Positions 11,807 to 21,659 of a stretch of DNA of 64,000 nucleotides are shown in pieces. The notes under the pieces are model-generated. The model was not told the origin of the DNA. It saw nothing but the letters and a program-made list of their open reading frames with translations, and did no database searches. Numbering within the stretch: position 1 is the first letter of the stretch; every line of letters begins with the position of its first letter. The position numbers were made by a program, and so were the translations under genes. Origin of the DNA: Sarcomyxa edulis (taxonomy: Eukaryota > Basidiomycota > Agaricomycetes > Agaricales > Mycenaceae); the NCBI GenBank assembly GCA_009761415.1, contig QUOL01000003.1, positions 2,542,001-2,606,000 on the forward strand. The letters run 5' to 3'.

Positions 11807-13824
11807 ATCCACCCCCCAGCTTGACGAAGCGCATATACCCTCATCCGCGCATATACCCACATCTTGTAACTCTACTCACGGTCCCCTCCCATACATCGAT
11901 ATCCTTCCATCAGTAATCTTCCGCCCCACTCCTAGTATCCGCTCCAGATCGCATGAACAAGTCTTTTCTCGCATTACAACCCCGTACAACGCAGACGCAT
12001 TCGAAACTTCTCTTGACAAACACAACTTGACCGCCGCATACCCAGACTTAGTCAGAAACCTCCGCAACGGTTTCCCTATGGCAGAATTCCCAGCTCTGAA
12101 GAAGACCGTTATATTCCCTAACCATCCCTCCGTCAACGACCATCGCGCAGCTATCCAAGAGTACCTCGACGAAGAAGTAGCGGCCAAACGTATGAGCGGT
12201 CCTTACTCTCGCGAAGAACTCGAAGATATCGTGAAAGGTCCATTCCAATGTTCTCCACTCGTCGTCTCCGTACAGCCACAAGGTATTGGAGAACCTGACA
12301 AGATACGAATCTGCCGCCACCTCTCAAAGTCGGACGCTCAAAACCCGTCCACCAACGACCATGTTGATAAAGATAAATTCCCTACACGCTTCAGCTCAGC
12401 CTCCGAAATGGCCGAAACCGTAAGTTTCCCTCCCCCACCTTACCCCTTCTCCGTTCTGGCCATCCAGGCCTTCCCTTGCTACCTTTTGGCATGTCCCCTT
12501 CTTCCTAGTCCTAGCGTAACCATCCTAGCCCTAGCATAACCTCCTAGCTTTCCTCCATCATTTTCATCCTGTTTTTCTTAGCCTTTCTTAGCCCCAATCC
12601 TAGCCTAACATCATATTCTCTCAGATCGCGACGGCGCCAGATGGAGCCCAAGCTATGATCTTAGACATAGCAAAGTTCCACCGCACATGCCCAATGCACC
12701 CAGAGCATAAGTGTTGGTTTGTCACTCAGGGCCCCCTCGGCTTCTATCTCGATGATTGTTGTCCCTTTGGATGCTCATCTTCCAGTGGAAATGCTGGTAT
12801 GATCTCGAACGCCAGCATGGACATCTGGAGGGCCGAAAAAGTCAAGCCAGCCCTCAAATACGAAGACGACTGCGCAATATTCCGTTTCCCCACTTCCTTC
12901 CGCCACCTTGAAGACGACTCATTCGAGTACACCTACGACTACGACCGCATCGAAGCTCTCAGACGTATAGAACCCCTCGGTATCCCTTGGCACAAATCCA
13001 AAGGCTCCGATTTCAACGAATCCTTTGTATACATTGGTTTTCTCTGGAGCATCGACTCCAAAACAGTCTCCCTTCCCGAAGTCAAGCGTTTGAAATTCCT
13101 TGACCGCGTTATCGCTTTTATTACCTCGTTCTCGGGCCATCCATGCCAAATCTTAGACGTTATGAAGATTCACGGCTCCTTGTGTCATATCTCCTTCGTA
13201 TATCCTGATGGAAGATGTCGCTTAGCCTCCCTTTCCAACATGACCGCAGCCTTCAAAGGCAACTCTTATACTTTCAGATACCCTCCTCCTTCGGTAATCT
13301 CAGACCTTCAGTGGTGGCGAGAGACTCTCTCCAAACCAGGCATATCGCGCGCTCTGGTCTCGAAGGGCCCACCCGTAGACGTCTCGGCTTACGTTGATGC
13401 GTCTACAAACTGGGGTATAGGTCTAATCTTCCGCGGTAAGTGGAAGGCATGGCGTCTCGTCGACGGATGGAAATCCGACAAACGATCGATCGTTTGGCTG
13501 GAGGCTATCGCTATGGAGTTCCTCGTCTACGTCCTAGAGGAAGCGGGCTTCCGTGATTGCCATCTCACTGTCCGCGGTGATAATCAAGGCGTCATAGGCT
13601 CTTACGCCAAAGGTAGATGCTCAAATTTTGAAGTAAATTCGTGTATTCGAAGAACAAATCCAGTCCTCTCCTCCTGTAACATAGCTCTGAACATTGTCTA
13701 CATTGCTTCTGATGACAATCCAGCTGATCCGATATCGCGGGGTATCGTAGGATCAGACGCGGATCGTCTCGTATCTTCCCTGGTTATACCAGATGACTTG
13801 ACCCCTTACCTCTTGCATGTTTAG
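11403..13824 (+). CDS. pol: reverse transcriptase-RNase H of YR retroelement
   Basis: Two exons (open from 11403 to 12419, then 12625 to 13824) join in phase across a 205-nt intron (GTAAGT...TCTCTCAG). Only the part after about 11800 is likely unique pol sequence; before that the frame overlaps gag. RT motifs are visible. Motif A is LDIAKFHRTCP, created directly after the splice. Motif B-like is FGCSSSSGNAG, and the catalytic box is YEDDC. An RNase H-like domain follows, with YVDASTNWGIG, a Glu in WLEAIAMEF, an Asp in VRGDNQGVIGSYAKG, and YIASDDNPADPISRG. The frame ends TAG at 13822. The recombinase follows in the same frame after 42 nt. Confidence 0.8.
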
Positions 13825-13860
13825 GTTCGTCTCTTAGCCTAGCCTAACCTCCTAGCCTAG

Positions 13861-15243
13861 CATAACATCCTTTCCAGATACAACCATCAGAAACTAGTGG
13901 CACCAGTTCGTGTCACGACTGACGAGACTGAAAGGCCGACAAAGAAACTCAAGCATAGCCGATCCCTCCCCTCGACTAAGCCTCCTCTCACTTCTTCGTC
14001 CTCCTCTCTTCCCCGCACCTCGTCCAGTCAAACTTCCGTCCCCAGACGTCCTCAGGCAGGCCGTTCAATAGCTCTAAACCCCTTACGTCCCTTCGTTCCC
14101 GCTGCTGATAGACTCAGCATGTGGGAATCACCTTACTCTATCGCGTTCAAGAAAGATCTGCATGCCTCCCTTCCTTCCCACATCGCGGATGCCGCTCTCC
14201 ACACTGTCAACGGTGCTTACGCCCCTTCAACCAAGTCTACCTACGCAGCCGGGCTTCTTCGTTTTCAACAATTCTGCGACGAAATAAACACCCCCGAGTC
14301 GGATCGCATGCCCGCTAGTTTTATCCTCCTAGTGGGCTTCATCTCTTTCCACGCCGGCTCGGTCTCCGGCGACACAATCAAAAGCTGGATGTCTGGTGTA
14401 AAGGCCTGGCACGACATAAACCATGCTCCTTGGCATGGACTTGACAGGTGGGTAGAGCTTGCGCGTTCATCCGCGAGGAAGTCGGGCGCCCATCACAAGC
14501 GCCCACAACGCCCCCCCGTCACCCTAGATCATCTCCGTTGCTTGAGAACCTCCTTAGACCTGTCCACCCCCGCACACGCGGCATATTGGGCAATTGCGTG
14601 TAGTGCTTTCTGGGGCTGTCGACGCCTTGGCGAGGTCACCATTCCTTCTACCTCTGCCTTCGATCCTCTCTATCACATCTTAAAATCTTGCGACAAGTCA
14701 AAGGAAACTCGTCACGGTGTAATTGTTTCCCTCTCATACCATATACCGTGGACAAAGTCAACGAAAGAACAAGGAGGCACCCTTTGCCTCACCGCTCAGC
14801 CGAATTACCCTGACATATGCCCCGTTGCCGCCATGATCAATCACGAGACCGTCAATCATAACATCCCAGGGAATGCCCCCCTTTTTGCCTACTCCTCGAA
14901 CAACGACGTCGGCTGGAAGATGGTCTTAAAGCAGACCTTCATGTCCGAATGCTCGAAACTCTGGGCCCTCGCGGCTATGGAGATAGTCTTTGGTCATAGC
15001 TTTCGTATTGGCGGCACCTCGGAGCTCCTCATGTCGGGTGTCACGCCTGAGATAGTAGCAGCCCTTGGTGGCTGGACCTCCCTAGCATTCCTCTTATACT
15101 GGCGCAGAGTCGGTGATATCATTCCATTGCACATAGCGAAAGCATACGAGAAAAAACGTCTCCTAGAAATAGCATCAGAACTAGAATCTTTCCGCATCCG
15201 TAGTAATATTTCCGCACAAGCCCTCTTGGCTGCAGACCTATAA
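13861..15243 (+). CDS. tyrosine recombinase of YR retroelement
   Basis: The frame is open from 13861 to the stop at 15243, about 460 codons, with the first internal ATG only at 14119. Catalytic residues of the tyrosine recombinase/phage integrase family are present: the first Arg in FWGCRRLGEVT, the H-x-x-R box as HSFRIGGTSELL, then GGW, and the nucleophile Tyr in LLYWRRVG. A basic Ser/Pro-rich N-terminus (TKKLKHSR) may be a nuclear signal. The enzyme would insert circular cDNA without target duplication. How translation starts is unclear. A 42-nt GT-AG stretch (13819-13860) could be spliced to fuse it in frame to the RT, or an ATG-lacking start is used. Confidence 0.8.
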   Translation, partial: HNILSRYNHQKLVAPVRVTTDETERPTKKLKHSRSLPSTKPPLTSSSSSLPRTSSSQTSVPRRPQAGRSIALNPLRPFVPAADRLSMWESPYSIAFKKDLHASLPSHIADAALHTVNGAYAPSTKSTYAAGLLRFQQFCDEINTPESDRMPASFILLVGFISFHAGSVSGDTIKSWMSGVKAWHDINHAPWHGLDRWVELARSSARKSGAHHKRPQRPPVTLDHLRCLRTSLDLSTPAHAAYWAIACSAFWGCRRLGEVTIPSTSAFDPLYHILKSCDKSKETRHGVIVSLSYHIPWTKSTKEQGGTLCLTAQPNYPDICPVAAMINHETVNHNIPGNAPLFAYSSNNDVGWKMVLKQTFMSECSKLWALAAMEIVFGHSFRIGGTSELLMSGVTPEIVAALGGWTSLAFLLYWRRVGDIIPLHIAKAYEKKRLLEIASELESFRIRSNISAQALLAADL

Positions 15244-15560
15244 CCTGAATAGTATACTCCTTTCTTGTACCCCTTTTCTCAAAATTTAGCCCAGTACATC
15301 ATGCTCTAGTGTGGGGAAGTCGCGAAGCGACTTTGTCCGTCCTCATAGAACGTTCGCTTCTCCGACTTGTTGTGAGCATTCTGCTCTGGGGTGGTATATT
15401 CGGATTTGCCGTTCTATATCAGACATTCAGGACCTCTCGGTGTTCGAAGCTGATCTCTACGAGATTTAGACCGTTTCCCTGTTGGAGAGTTGGCATCTTC
15501 GCCCATCCCGCGGAACATGCTTAGTCAGCTTTTCCCGGCCCATTCTGGGCCCGGACCGAA

Positions 15561-16226
15561 CCGAAGGTTCTTCCCCCAAACCCAGGATCTAGGATATCAC
15601 ATTGAGTGACGATCTAGGATCCTGTTCGAACTTACGAATATTCGTAACTCCTAACACTCATAGCCTCTCTGATAGAAAACATAGAGCCACTTATCTTATT
15701 CTGAGTCGTTGAGACCAAACATGCGCTTCCGTGTCACTGTCACACTGAACTCTCTAAAAAAACGTGAACCTTTCGAATCTGGAATCTGGATTCTGCAGAG
15801 TTGCGTTGCTGCGTGCCACAAGGATACACGACTTCGACGGCGAATCTATCCTCGACGTGTCTGACCGTGGATCCTGGATCGCATCATACGACTTGTGTTC
15901 CGAAGAGTGAGACAGGAGTAGTGACGAATGACGTTCCGAGCCAAGAAAGGAGAATTACAGTAGTCCCGCCAGAAAAATTGGAAATTACTCCAAGTTCACT
16001 CTATCCATGTACGTCTGAAGGACGTATAGTGTCGGCCAAGTCTGCGCAGATCCTTTCGAAAAAGTAGACTGGCCATGACGGCTGCACTGCTTGACGCGGA
16101 TGTCTCATGTCTTCACATCCGCAACTTGATCGATCGGTCAGCCTCAGGCGCGGGCATTTCCTGTCATAAGTCAGGGCGTGTTTTTAGATCTGGTCTCTTC
16201 CTGAACGACAACTACGACCGTTGAAA
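15561..16226. other. gap between retroelement and CSC1 gene
   Basis: No convincing gene. A near-direct repeat GATCTAGGA occurs twice around 15585 and 15610. The one open frame here (15801-16067, plus strand) lacks an ATG and recognisable features. It probably holds the element's flank and the promoter of the downstream channel gene. Confidence 0.5.
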
Positions 16227-19200
16227 ATGTAGGTTTGGCGTCTATCTCTCGACCGCCCGGACTCATTTACTCGTCACAGGTCGCAAGTCAGTTCTACCAA
16301 TGCGAGTAGGGCTTCTACGTCGACTTTTACCACCGCTCTTGTCTTCAACACCATAGTGCTTGTAGTGGAGTTGATCATCTTCACCATCATCCGCCGCCGC
16401 TTCAAGTCGATCTACGAGCCTCGCACCTATGTGCCTATCCTTGCGTGAGTCTTTTGCAGCATCAGTGTTCCAAGACAGCTAACGTTATATCTTATTCTTT
16501 CCCGCCCCTTCAGAAAACGGGCCCAGCCCCTGTCCGCTGGTATCTTAGGATGGCCCATCGCTATTTTCAAAGCAGACCACGCCGCCGTGATCCCCGCCAA
16601 CGGAGTGGACGCCTACTTTTTCGTCCGTTTCCTCCGTATGATAGCCAAGATCTTCTTGCCCATTTGGATCATCTCCTGGGCGGTCCTCATGCCAATCACC
16701 AGCGTCAGAACTCACGTCGCTCCGAACAAAGGACTCGATAAATTCGTCTTTGGTAACGTCGCCAAGAACAAGCAGAACAGGTACTGGGCTCATCTTGCTT
16801 GTATCTGGGTCTTTACTCGTACGTCCTTCCGTATCAATCTATCCTAGGCGCACTCTGAATCTCTCATTCTTATGTGGCTAGTTTGGATTTTGTACAACCT
16901 CTGGGTCGAAATGCGTCACTTCATCAAGATGCGTCAACTCTACCTCGTTGATCCTATGCACGCAGGCTCAGTTCAGGTATGTCGATCATCTTATCTGTGC
17001 AGATCCGCTTATCCCGAATCTCACCAATCACTATTACGGCTTGCGTTGGCACTCATTTCCAGGCAAACACAATTCTCGTCACTGGAATTCCGGCCCGAAG
17101 CCTCACCTTGAACTCGATCAGAGATTCATTCAGAGATTTACCCGGCGGAATTCGTCGTATCTGGATTAACCGGTCAGTCTCATCTCAAACCTGTCTTATC
17201 ATATATTGGATGCAATCTCAATCTTACTCAATTCGCAACTTTTCGTATCCAGAGACTTGAAGAATCTTCCTGATGTCTACGACCGCCGTCTCAAGGCCTG
17301 CGACAAACTCGAAGCTGCCGAAGCCAACCTCCTTCGCACCGCGCATAAACTCCATCTCAAGGGAATCAATTCCAAAGGCAACAAATCCAACAACGGCGCC
17401 GCATCCAACGTGGACGTCGAACGTAACTACACTGCCGCCGTCCCTGCAAACAAACGCCCCAGACACCGCCTAGGCTCTATCCCTCTCATCGGGCGCAAAG
17501 TCGATACCATCGAATGGGCCAGGCAGGAGATCAGGGTCTGCAACGAGTTGTTGGACAGGGGAAGATGGGATATGGACAGAGGAGACGAAGACACGACTGG
17601 GGGCGCAAATGGATTTGCTATGAATGACTACAGCAACGAGGAGTTCCAGGACAAGCAAAATGGCGTTACTCGAGTCACCACGCGTCATGATGGAGGCAAA
17701 GAAATGGGCACTGATCGCGGAAACAAAGACAAGAACACGAACGACCGCGAGTATCCTGCCTTGAACAGCGCCTTCGTAACGTTCGGCCATCCGACCACGG
17801 CTCGCAAGGCCTTGGATGTTTTGCATAACCATGATACGTATCGTGCGAGGTAAGTACCTCATTGCATCCACATCATCGACCTCACTAATTTGTATCTTTC
17901 AGTGGCATCCACCCCGAGATAAGTCCAGAAGACGTGATCTGGGGCAACTTGGGACTCAACCCTTACGCGGTCAAAGTACGTTGTCTTTCTTTCGTCGTGA
18001 TTTCAAATCTCATTGTAAACATAGATGCGCAAGCTTATCGGTCGTTTACTGACCGCTGCCTTGATTATCTTCTGGGCCATTCCCGGTGCGTTCCAAGTTC
18101 CCATTATCTTATGTAGTGTCCAGCGTCTGATGAACTACATTCCTAGTGGCCTTTGTTGGTATCGTCTCCAACATCTACTCTCTCTCGCACACGTACAAAT
18201 GGCTCTCATGGCTCCAAAACCTCAACGGCGTCGTCCTCGGTATCATTTCTGTAAGCAAGCCATAATCGCCGTGTCCTGAATATTCCTCATGCATCGTCCT
18301 GTAGGGTATCCTTCCTGCAATCCTCTTGGCGATTCTCATGATGCTCCTGCCGAAAATTCTTCGACGTATTGCACGTTTTGAGGGCATCCCCCAGAAGACA
18401 GGAGTCGAATTGTCGTTGATGACTCGGTTCTTCATCTTCCAAGTCATCGTGAGTTTATCTTATACCTCCATTTGGAGCCTCCCGTCTGATCAACCCTATC
18501 TTTCAGCACACGTTCTTGATTGTTACAGTCAGCTCTGGTATCATTGCGGCATTACCGGGACTTGTCAAAAAACCTACTGGCGTTCCATCACTGCTCGCTC
18601 AGAACCTCCCACAAGCGTCTACTTTCTTCCTGACGTGCGTCTGGGTCACCTTCCACCATCATCGCAATTTTGACTCATTCTTCTTTTAGGTACCTCCTTC
18701 TTCAAGGATTCTCCGGTACTGGTGGTGGCTTTTTGCAAGCAGTTCCCCTGATCATCTACTATGCGAAGCTATTCATCCTCGGAAGCACTCCTCGCTCTGT
18801 CTATAACATCAAGTTCAGTCCCAGAAGTGTCGCCTGGGGTACAACGTTCCCGACAATGACAGTACTCGTGGTCATTGGTGCGTGCCCAGTCATTCACGAT
18901 TTCCTCGTGGTACTCATGATCCTCATTTTTACAGCTTTGGGATACTCGGTCATATCTCCTATCATCAACGGATTTACTTGTGTTATATTCTTCGCCTTCT
19001 ACCAGCTGTACAAATACCTGTTCTTGTGGCAGTATCAGCAATCCCCTGCGATGAGCGACACTGGTGGGTTGTTCTTCCCAAGAGCGATTCAGCACGTTTT
19101 CGTTGGTCTATACGTACAGCAGGTCAGCCCTCTTTTCTTCTTGTTGGTTCCCTTTTTCTTTGGCAATGCTAATTATGACTTACTTGTCAAGATCTGCCTT

Positions 19201-19886
19201 TGCGCTTTGTTCTTCTTAGCGGAGAACACGCGTGGTAAAAGAAGTGCCCCCGGCCAAGGAGCCTTGACGGCCGCTTTGCTTATCTTGACCGTGAGCATCC
19301 ATAGTCATTGACGATCTTTCGTGCTGAGCACTCAACGGGTTTTACATTGCAGGCCTTGTTCCACATGTATCTGAACAGGCACTTCAAGCCTCTCATCCAC
19401 GCTTTACCGTCCGAAATGCCGTACCATCGCGATACTTCCGGTGCCACCTTGGATCGCGAGTCCACGAACCAAACCAGATTCGGCCCCATGAACTCCATCG
19501 ACAAGCCGAACGCTTACAGGGTGGCTGACTCTCAACGTCCTGGCGCCATAGATGTTGTTCATCGCGAGGATGAAGTCTCTGGTAGAGGAACGGCTGGATA
19601 CGATGCAACAGGAGGGCACAGTATGGTTGGAGGGCCCAACGCGGTTGGAGGAGTCCAAGGAGGGATGAGGCTCATCTCAGAAGAAGAATACGGATTCGCA
19701 CACCCAGCTGCGTCCAGGCCTCAGAGAGTTGTGTGGCTTCCGCGTGATGCAATGCTGTTGGCGGAGGAGGAGAGCCGTGGATGTCGGGACGCGGGGGTTG
19801 ATGTCAGTATGAACGGAGCTCAGATGAACGAGAAGGGAAAGGTGGATATTTCTGGAGCGCCCCCAGGCATGTTTTTGCAGGAGTAG
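16227..19886 (+). CDS. CSC1/OSCA-like mechanosensitive cation channel
   Basis: Fifteen exons join in phase to about 930 aa: 16227-16228, 16280-16444, 16514-16818, 16882-16976, 17063-17172, 17253-17849, 17903-17975, 18025-18085, 18147-18250, 18305-18448, 18507-18634, 18690-18877, 18935-19122, 19192-19290 and 19353-19886. The first intron (16229-16279) splits the ATG as AT|G; unspliced, the ATG is followed at once by TAG. The order fits the DUF221/RSN1 family: N-terminal TM segments with WPIAIFKADHAAVIPANGVD, a cytosolic domain with TILVTGIP, AFVTFGHPTTARKAL and PEDVIWGNLG, then seven or more TM helices and a hydrophilic tail. Related proteins are osmosensitive calcium-permeable cation channels of the plasma membrane or exocytic compartments. 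Confidence 0.9.
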
Positions 19887-20526
19887 TTGGCCTCATTCGA
19901 TCGTGTATGTACATTAACTTTTTCTATCCTCCCTACACGTGTATGTATACTCGCATCCTGTATATGCACACAACAATCATTACGCTTCTTCTAACTCTAT
20001 ACCGAACTCGTAAAGTTGTCTGTCGTGATTCGTGAAGTTGAGTTGTGTCAGTGTTGACTGTTCAGGCCTCGGCCGAGTCGGGACAGTGATCGATATCGTC
20101 GAAGTTCGCCTCTTGATTTTCCACAACACTGTTGAGTTTCATAGATGAGTAGTTTCGTGCTGCCTCTCATTCTGTGAAATCTCTGCAAGCTTATCTGGCG
20201 TTGATCCACCAGTGTTCCTCATCCTCTACTCATACCATGCCCGGAACTCATGTTTAACGACCGCACGGCGTTGCTACACTGGATCTCAGCATCTCAAAGT
20301 TTGGACCGCCCTTGACTTGAGAGCCCTTCATCTTGCATTTCAAACCGTCCGTATCATATACACACAAGGACATGGCCTTACACCCAAATGACAGGAATGT
20401 CTTGGGAATACTTTCTAGCCTGAACCGGCCTAGACAACTTCTGTCTTGTCATCGCAACCGCTCTGAATCAGGTAGATATATATTCGGTATCCCTGATTTC
20501 TGGTCTGGCTCGCATTCACACTATAC
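19887..20526. other. intergenic, no gene seen
   Basis: This holds the 3' flank of the channel gene. A CTCGGCCGAG palindrome lies near 20075. No long frame has codon structure or recognisable homology. Confidence 0.5.
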
Positions 20527-20862
20527 ATGTCCGTCCACTGGTTCGTTGCTATCATTACCGCGAGTACATTTGGCTCAGGGATATACTTCGTCTTCATCTC
20601 TGTCTACATGATCTAACTGGTGATATCCTACCGACCCATCGCCGCTATGATAAGCAATTCCGCGGTCGGATGCACCTTCGCTGCCGCATCCCCCCTCTTT
20701 GCTGGCGCGATATATCATAGACTTGGCACGGTTGGTGCAACAGCCCTCTTGGCTGTCGGTGGGCTCATGACCGTCATCGCCTCAACATCGCAACTTCTCG
20801 ACATAGCCTTCGCATCGGGTATCTCTCGTTCAAGGAAGCTGACGTTCATGATCTATCCCTAG
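20527..20862 (+). pseudogene. MFS transporter remnant
   Basis: From ATG 20527 the frame reads MSVHWFVAIITASTFGSG, then IYFVFISVYMI, a TAA stop, and continues as ISYRPIAAMISNSAVGCTF and AGAIYHRLGTVGATALL. This resembles the last helices of fungal MFS drug transporters, where YMVDSYGPIAA- and MYHRLGTVGA-type motifs occur. No upstream domains are present nearby and the frame breaks within the match, so it is a decayed fragment. Confidence 0.6.
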
Positions 20863-21041
20863 ATTTGTACTCCATCGCATCGGAGCCCGATTGCGGGCAA
20901 AGTCGCGGTCTGCTCCTTCTGATCTCCCACTATGCATGTACCTCATCGTGTAGGCTTGCTATGAATGAACAAGTACGGACCTCGATCATCCGGCAGATGA
21001 CCGTATTCACTATGACAGAAGCGTCTTTCTGCTACTTCTCT

Positions 21042-21093
21042 CAGTCTCATCGACGCTCGGGACCTTGAGACATACAGCTTCGTATTAGTATGT
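21042..21093 (+). repeat. 52-bp dispersed repeat, copy 2
   Basis: Near-identical (two mismatches) to 8495-8546. It lies about 180 bp after the MFS remnant. Here an open frame beginning SLIDARDLETYSFVL continues for roughly 75 codons to 21253, whereas copy 1 stops soon after the repeat. Confidence 0.8.
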
Positions 21094-21250
21094 GCCTGTT
21101 CAATATCATTGACCCCAAGTAACTACAAATTCATGCGCGGTATAGGTACATCAATCTACTCCGTTGATACTGCATTTCTAAACGATTATCTTCAGCAGGA
21201 CGACCCACGAGGAAAACTGTTAGACCTACGGCAAGTCTTGTGCTTCAATA

Positions 21251-21562
21251 TCAGACAGCAGAGCTGCTGACGGGCGTCGCGCTAGGACTTTCAGTCCAGA
21301 CAACCACCGTGGTCCTGTCAACGAGATACGGGGGCTCGTCGATGACGGTGTGGTACACCGCTGTCGCTGTGAATACAGGCATAGATGACTGTAAAAATGT
21401 AGGTTAAGCAAGGTATTCATGAGAAAGATTGACCGGGCCGCTGACATTGACTGGGGCACTGGCTGGGGGACTGACTGAAGCGTCTGGGGCGGCGGGAGCA
21501 GCTGCAACGACGGCGACGGCAGCAGCGATTGTGAACACAGAGAGGGCGAGCTTGGAGAACAT
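21251..21562 (-). CDS. small secreted protein
   Basis: Two exons (21562-21434 and 21388-21251) separated by a 45-nt intron give 88 aa. The N-terminus (MFSKLALSVFTIAAAVAVVA) is a clear signal peptide with an Ala-rich cleavage region. The mature part is about 65 aa, rich in Ser, Pro, Val and Thr, with no cysteines, ending ESPSATPVSSSAV. A TATA element lies about 60 bp upstream of the ATG. The intron donor is GTCAAT, which is weak; unspliced, the protein ends nine codons later. The function is unknown. It is a candidate secreted effector-like or wall protein, but nothing specific supports that. Confidence 0.5.
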
Positions 21563-21619
21563 TATAAGACAACGAGGGATGAGAGTTGACTGTCTGCTAA
21601 GACACCTCTTGGGTGCTGG

Positions 21620-21627
21620 TTTTATAC
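21620..21627 (-). promoter_or_regulatory. TATA box of the small secreted protein gene
   Basis: The minus strand reads GTATAAAA about 60 bp upstream of ATG 21562, a plausible core promoter position with a short leader. Confidence 0.5.
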
Positions 21628-21659
21628 CTGGAAAACTCCGCACTGCGGCGAGGTTGCGA

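Larger units (their letters stand above)
10273..15560 (+). mobile_element. DIRS/Ngaro-like tyrosine-recombinase retroelement
   Basis: Three co-oriented coding blocks define the element: a gag-like ORF, an RT-RNase H ORF and a tyrosine recombinase ORF. RT/RH with a tyrosine recombinase, rather than a DDE integrase, is diagnostic of YR (DIRS/Ngaro/PAT) retrotransposons. All three blocks are free of internal stops once one intron is removed, so the copy may be recent. The boundaries are uncertain. Upstream of gag there is a perfect 6-bp hairpin (CTCGGC...GCCGAG near 10284), and after the recombinase a GTCGC-GAA-GCGAC hairpin near 15318 and GC-rich palindromes near 15530. I could not find the expected split or inverted terminal repeats by eye, so the ends given are a guess. 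Confidence 0.8.

Noticed and set aside
10603..12320. Several minus-strand frames over the retroelement
   Set aside because: They are shadows of the gag and pol frames with no independent features.
13897..14119. Recombinase start at GTG 13897 or ATG 14119 as the definitive start
   Set aside because: The frame is open back to 13861 and the basic N-terminus would be lost from ATG 14119. The real start is undecided.
15801..16067. 88-codon plus-strand frame
   Set aside because: It starts at a non-ATG codon and has no recognisable features; treated as noise in the retroelement flank.
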